From positions 1,550,001 to 1,614,000 of the forward strand of contig NZ_JASF01000005.1 of the NCBI RefSeq assembly GCF_000622405.1: a stretch of DNA of 64,000 bases, read 5' to 3'. Source of the stretch: Sulfitobacter donghicola DSW-25 = KCTC 12864 = JCM 14565 (lineage in GTDB: Bacteria; Pseudomonadota; Alphaproteobacteria; Rhodobacterales; Rhodobacteraceae). Position 1 is the stretch's first letter. The number at the start of each line of letters is the position of its first letter. The notes below the pieces were generated by a model, which was given only the letters and a program-made list of their open reading frames with translations, had not been told where the DNA came from and made no database searches. Below, piece after piece: positions 60,575-64,000 of the stretch. The translations under genes were made by a program, and so were the position numbers.

Positions 60575-60619
60575 CTCCTAAGGGGCAGGTTGCAGGTTCG
60601 AATCCTGCCGGGGTCGCCA
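60575..60619 (+). repeat. attR of the island (type A 3' half of tRNA-Arg)
   Basis: Identical over 45 bases to attL at 36302-36346. The upstream flank (CAATCTCCGT) is not the 5' half of a tRNA, so no second full tRNA is encoded here. Confidence 0.9.
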
Positions 60620-60791
60620 GATATTTGGCGCAAATTTGGCTGTGTGTTCTTTTTGACGTGCCTCTCTCATTTTCCCATGTCCGGAGCCGCGGAAATTCGG
60701 TTTCTTTTCCACCTATAGCATTCTCCTAAAAGAGATTATGTGTGGTGTTTGTAGCTTCAATAATCGAGATCAAAAAACAAAGGATACAGGA

Positions 60792-62243
60792 ATGAGTTTT
60801 TTGGGACTGGATTTGGGGACATCAGGCATTCGCGCAGTATTGCTTGATGATGGTGGCGCCGTGCTGGGTGATGCCGAAGCGCGTTACGAGACGCAGCATT
60901 TGCAGGATGGTTGGTCTGAGCAAGACCCAAGTAGCTGGATCATCGGGTTGGAAAAAGTTGTCGAAGCGCTTAGGGGGTCCCAGCCAGAGTTTCAGAATTT
61001 GAGAGGTATAGGGGTGGCGGGCCATATGCATGGTGCGACCCTGTTGGATATAGAAAACAATGTGCTAAGGCCCTGCATTTTGTGGAATGACACCCGCAGT
61101 TCAGCCCAAGCCAAGGAGATGAACGAAAACCCTTTGTACCAGCGCATTAGCGGGAACATTGTTTTTCCTGGCTTTACCGCGCCCAAACTTGCTTGGGTCC
61201 ACAACCATGAACCAGAGCTGTTTTCAAAGGTCTCCAAGGTTCTTCTGCCCGCGGCCTATCTGAATTTTTACCTGACGGGTGAGCATGTGGCAGACATGTC
61301 TGACAGCGCAGGCACGGTATGGTTCGATTTGGAAAACCGCGCGTGGTCTGAGGCGTTGTTGGATCAAAGCGGGATGGAGCCACAGCAAATGCCACGTTTG
61401 GTTGAAGGGTCCAGCAAAGCAGGAAGCCTGCGGCCTGAGATCGCAGCCGCATGGGGTGTCTCTGGTGAGGTCATTGTCGCCGGAGGAGCGGGGGACAATG
61501 CTGCTGCTGCCTGTGGTATGGGCGTTTTGAACGAGGGGCAGGGATTTGTCTCGCTTGGAACATCTGGTGTGGTGCTTTTGGCGCGTGATCAAATGCGGGC
61601 GGCACCGGAAACCGCGCTTCATACATTTTGTCATGCGGTGCCAGATCGCTGGTATCAGATGTCTGTCATGTTATCTGCCGCAGATAGTTTGAGTTGGCTT
61701 TCCAACATCACTGGGCGCACACCTGCCGAGATGACCAATGCTCTTGGTGAAACGCTACAAGCACCGGGAAGTGTGAGCTTTGCGCCGTATCTTTCTGGGG
61801 AAAGGACACCGCATAACGATGCTTTTGTGCGGGGTGGGTTTAGTGGGTTAAGCGCGGGCACCACTGTTACAGATCTAACTCATGCGGTTCTGGAGGGTGT
61901 GTGTTTTGGTCTGCGAGACGGGTTGGAGGCAATGCGTGAAACAGGGGCCAAATTCGAGGGGCTTTACGCAGTTGGTGGGGGTAGCCAGTCGCGCTATTGG
62001 TTGCAGATGCTTTCAACGATCCTGAATACAGCGTTGTATCTGCCCAAAGGGGGAGAGTTTGGCGCGGCGATGGGGGCTGCACGTCTGGGCATGGTTGCCG
62101 CCACAGGGGCATCGGTAGAGGACGTGATGCAAGTACCCGATGTAGAGGAAGTTCTACAGCCTACAAGTGAATTGGTAGGGGCATATGACGATGCCTATCA
62201 ACGTTTCCAACGGCTTTACCCAGCATTCAAGTCACTGGTTTGA
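60792..62243 (+). CDS. xylB: Xylulokinase
   Basis: This 483-aa FGGY-family kinase phosphorylates D-xylulose. It has an N-terminal MSFLGLDLGTSGIRAVLLDD, GHMHGATLLD, ILWNDTRSS (xylulokinase-type), FSLGTSGV-like region SLGTSGVVLLARD and C-terminal GGGSQSRYWLQMLS. The start at 60792 is preferred because AAAGGATACAGGA precedes it; an in-frame ATG at 60738 exists. No other xylose genes are in the window. Confidence 0.92.
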   Translation: MSFLGLDLGTSGIRAVLLDDGGAVLGDAEARYETQHLQDGWSEQDPSSWIIGLEKVVEALRGSQPEFQNLRGIGVAGHMHGATLLDIENNVLRPCILWNDTRSSAQAKEMNENPLYQRISGNIVFPGFTAPKLAWVHNHEPELFSKVSKVLLPAAYLNFYLTGEHVADMSDSAGTVWFDLENRAWSEALLDQSGMEPQQMPRLVEGSSKAGSLRPEIAAAWGVSGEVIVAGGAGDNAAAACGMGVLNEGQGFVSLGTSGVVLLARDQMRAAPETALHTFCHAVPDRWYQMSVMLSAADSLSWLSNITGRTPAEMTNALGETLQAPGSVSFAPYLSGERTPHNDAFVRGGFSGLSAGTTVTDLTHAVLEGVCFGLRDGLEAMRETGAKFEGLYAVGGGSQSRYWLQMLSTILNTALYLPKGGEFGAAMGAARLGMVAATGASVEDVMQVPDVEEVLQPTSELVGAYDDAYQRFQRLYPAFKSLV

Positions 62244-62252
62244 AGAGGGCTT

Positions 62253-63344
62253 TCAAACCAGTGTTGTGGTGAAATCACCGCGCAAGGCAACCTCGAGCAG
62301 TTCAATATCATCTGAGGCGTCGAGATATTGAACAACCATATCTGGCGGAATGACGAACCCGTCTCCGGCCTCCAGCGCGCGGTCTGCTTGCCCGTCAGCA
62401 TGTAAGGTCATCGTGCCTTCCATAACAAAGGTGAAATGGATGTCGGCATCATGGGTAAAGGCGGGCGGATCACCCTCTGCGCGCCGAACCACCTGAATAC
62501 CTGCAACGCCTTTGGTGCCCTTTGAAATACCTGTATCACGCGCCGTAAAGCCGCCAATGCGAAACGGCTGCCATGTGGCTGTGTCCTTGACGTGGTGCAC
62601 AAATGTTTGCCCGTCCCATTCGCGCGCTGGATCACCTTTGCCGTTGGGCAGTGTGAAATCGTGGTCGATGGTGGTGACGTGTTCGGCGGGAACACCGATT
62701 TCGATCACCTCGATGTTTGGTGAAGCCTCGACGACGCGGTGACGAATACCGGGAGGTTGAGTGACGCAATCCCCTGCATGCAGGCGGATCATGTCGCCTT
62801 GATCCTCATAGAGGACATCCACCCAGCCGCGATAGCAAAAGATAAGCTGGAAGCCGACGGTGTGATAATGAACCATGTCAGGCACGGGGCCACCATCTGG
62901 GATGCGAATGTGGCTTGCGATAATAGAACCGCCCAAACGAGAGGGGATCAGATCGCGGTAATGCATACCTGCACGGCCAATGACCCAAGGCGCCTCATCG
63001 GCCAATCTGCGCACAGCGAATTCATGCTGTGTCGTGATGTGTTCCACTTGCGGAGTTAGGGGGACGATGGAGATTTTAGTGCCATTGGGCGCGGTCAGTT
63101 GCGTTTTGCCTTCTGCGAAACCTTCAACATCATCCGTCAGGATCCGCAAATGCCCCGCGGTTACATCAGCGCCTTTTTCGATCCGCACGCGAATGCCATG
63201 CCCTGAAAAGCTGGCCACCGATGGATCATCGGCGGGAAAGATATTTTCCAACCGCATGCCCAAGGTTTTGGTGAAAAAGGGCAAGTCATCGCGCAGCTCG
63301 GTCGTGGGGAGTAGAAATTCAGCAAGGATCGGAGGGCGGGTCAT
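62253..63344 (-). CDS. VOC-like and double cupin domain protein
   Basis: This 363-aa protein has a VOC/glyoxalase-like N-terminal domain (PTTELRDDLPFFTKTLGMRL, residues 10-100) followed by two cupin domains (HYHTVGFQLIFCYRGWVDVLY at about 155-220 and HDADIHFTFVMEGTMTLHADG at about 300-355). This suggests a small-molecule-binding or metal-dependent enzyme. It is convergent with xylB, 9 bp away, and divergent from nothing close. No substrate can be named. Confidence 0.72.
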   Translation of the reverse strand: MTRPPILAEFLLPTTELRDDLPFFTKTLGMRLENIFPADDPSVASFSGHGIRVRIEKGADVTAGHLRILTDDVEGFAEGKTQLTAPNGTKISIVPLTPQVEHITTQHEFAVRRLADEAPWVIGRAGMHYRDLIPSRLGGSIIASHIRIPDGGPVPDMVHYHTVGFQLIFCYRGWVDVLYEDQGDMIRLHAGDCVTQPPGIRHRVVEASPNIEVIEIGVPAEHVTTIDHDFTLPNGKGDPAREWDGQTFVHHVKDTATWQPFRIGGFTARDTGISKGTKGVAGIQVVRRAEGDPPAFTHDADIHFTFVMEGTMTLHADGQADRALEAGDGFVIPPDMVVQYLDASDDIELLEVALRGDFTTTLV

Positions 63345-63450
63345 GGCAACGTCCTGTAATGGTGTTGCTATGGATGCTGTCAGTTTTTCTGAGGTGGCTC
63401 AAGCAGGATCGTTTGATCCTTGTCCGATTGTCGGGTCACAGAAAATGAAA

Positions 63451-63480
63451 ACGGGCGCACCCTATCTAGGATGCGCCCGT
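63451..63480 (-). terminator. Rho-independent terminator after leuB
   Basis: Inverted repeat ACGGGCGCA (63451-63459) and TGCGCCCGT (63472-63480) with a 12-base loop. On the minus strand it is followed by TTTTCATTTTC. Confidence 0.85.
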
Positions 63481-63492
63481 TTCGATTGGGAA

Positions 63493-64000
63493 TTACAGGC
63501 TTGCGTCTAGCGCCGCTAGGATCACGTCGCCCATTTCTGAGGTCGAGATAGGTGTGCCACCTTCTTCGCCCATCAGGTCAGCTGTGCGCGCGCCATCGGC
63601 CAGAACTTTTTCGATAGCCTGCTCTAGGCGGGTCGCCTCATTGCCCTGATCGAAGGAATAGCGCAGCGCCATAGCAAAGCTGAGGATACAAGCGATCGGG
63701 TTTGCTTTGCCTTGGCCTGTGATGTCTGGCGCCGAGCCGTGTACGGGTTCGTACAGCGCCTTTGGGCGGCCATCGGCGTTTGGCGCGCCAAGGGAGGCAG
63801 AGGGCAGCATGCCCAGCGAACCCGTCAACATAGCAGCACAATCAGACAGGATGTCGCCAAACAGGTTGTCGGTCAGGATCACGTCAAACTGCTTTGGTGC
63901 GCGCACCAACTGCATCGCGCCGTTGTCGGCGTACATGTGGGATAACTCAACATCGGGGTAATCTGTGTCGTGCACTTTTTGCACCACTTCGCGCCACAGG
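63493..64000 (-). CDS. leuB: 3-isopropylmalate dehydrogenase, N-terminus outside window
   Basis: This is the C-terminal 168 residues of LeuB, which oxidises 3-isopropylmalate in leucine synthesis. Visible motifs are [36 protein letters not shown] and [21 protein letters not shown], all diagnostic of the isocitrate/isopropylmalate dehydrogenase family and the leucine branch. The gene extends to the right of the window. A terminator follows the stop. Confidence 0.93.
   Translation of the reverse strand, partial: LWREVVQKVHDTDYPDVELSHMYADNGAMQLVRAPKQFDVILTDNLFGDILSDCAAMLTGSLGMLPSASLGAPNADGRPKALYEPVHGSAPDITGQGKANPIACILSFAMALRYSFDQGNEATRLEQAIEKVLADGARTADLMGEEGGTPISTSEMGDVILAALDASL

Larger units (their letters stand above)
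49720..60619 (+). mobile_element. Integrative element 2, phage-satellite-like
   Basis: This element of about 10.9 kb lies between attM and attR. It has an integrase (59184-60407) at the distal end, then AlpA-like regulator, primase-helicase, serine resolvase, TerS-like protein, a set of small alanine-rich proteins, and cargo (HEPN, XRE-ImmA). Int-AlpA-primase order with no head or tail genes resembles Gram-negative phage-inducible islands. GAACCGT repeats flank both ends. Confidence 0.72.

Noticed and set aside
1..64000. CRISPR arrays and insertion sequences
   Set aside because: No regularly spaced direct repeats and no transposase or terminal inverted repeats were seen on either strand.

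Overview
The window reads as a chromosome segment of a marine-type alphaproteobacterium of the Rhodobacteraceae (Roseobacter group). This rests on several things: a petABC cytochrome bc1 operon and a PetP/PetR-like regulator pair, RibH2-type lumazine synthase, CioAB-type cyanide-insensitive bd oxidase with a tiny DUF2474 subunit, a sulfide/persulfide oxidation cluster, and tightly packed operons with ATGA overlaps. This is inference from gene content; no 16S gene is present.

Region 1 (1-16.6 kb) is core metabolism: ispA (cut by the window edge)-xseB, a response regulator with a MarR protein, ilvE, an aroC-EamA-cobO operon, thiBPQ behind a TPP riboswitch, ribH2 behind an FMN riboswitch, a PaiB-like flavoprotein, a GST, petABC, and mtaB-dapF. 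A tRNA-Lys(TTT) follows at 16.7 kb.

Region 2 (16.8-36 kb) is accessory but chromosomal. It holds an acyltransferase/fatty acid hydroxylase pair, cioAB plus DUF2474, a peroxiredoxin, a sulfur module (Rrf2, Crp/Fnr, DUF2892, persulfide dioxygenase-like MBL, DUF442-SQR fusion, SulP), a pxpACB 5-oxoprolinase operon with a BASS transporter, a GMC oxidoreductase, an AlkX/YcaQ-like glycosylase and a LacI regulator.

Region 3 (36.1-60.6 kb) is a composite island in tRNA-Arg(CCT). Three 45-bp att-like repeats (36302, 49675, 60575) divide it into two tandem elements, each with its tyrosine integrase at the distal end. Element 1 (about 13.4 kb) is a mobilizable element. It has a ColE1/MbeA-like relaxase whose 3' part overprints MbeB- and MbeD-like genes, and its cargo is a complete Detocs-type defence operon: a 992-aa kinase-like protein, a stand-alone receiver, and a receiver fused to a nucleoside phosphorylase-like domain. 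A DUF2075/Schlafen-like nuclease-helicase follows directly. Element 2 (about 10.9 kb) resembles a phage satellite: integrase, AlpA-like regulator, primase-SF3 helicase, serine resolvase and TerS-like protein, plus a HEPN protein and an XRE-ImmA/IrrE protein. The tRNA gene halves at the island edges have been swapped; base-pairing partners show the present tRNA-Arg is a chimera.

Region 4 (60.8-64 kb) returns to the chromosome with xylB, a VOC/cupin protein and the C-terminal part of leuB.
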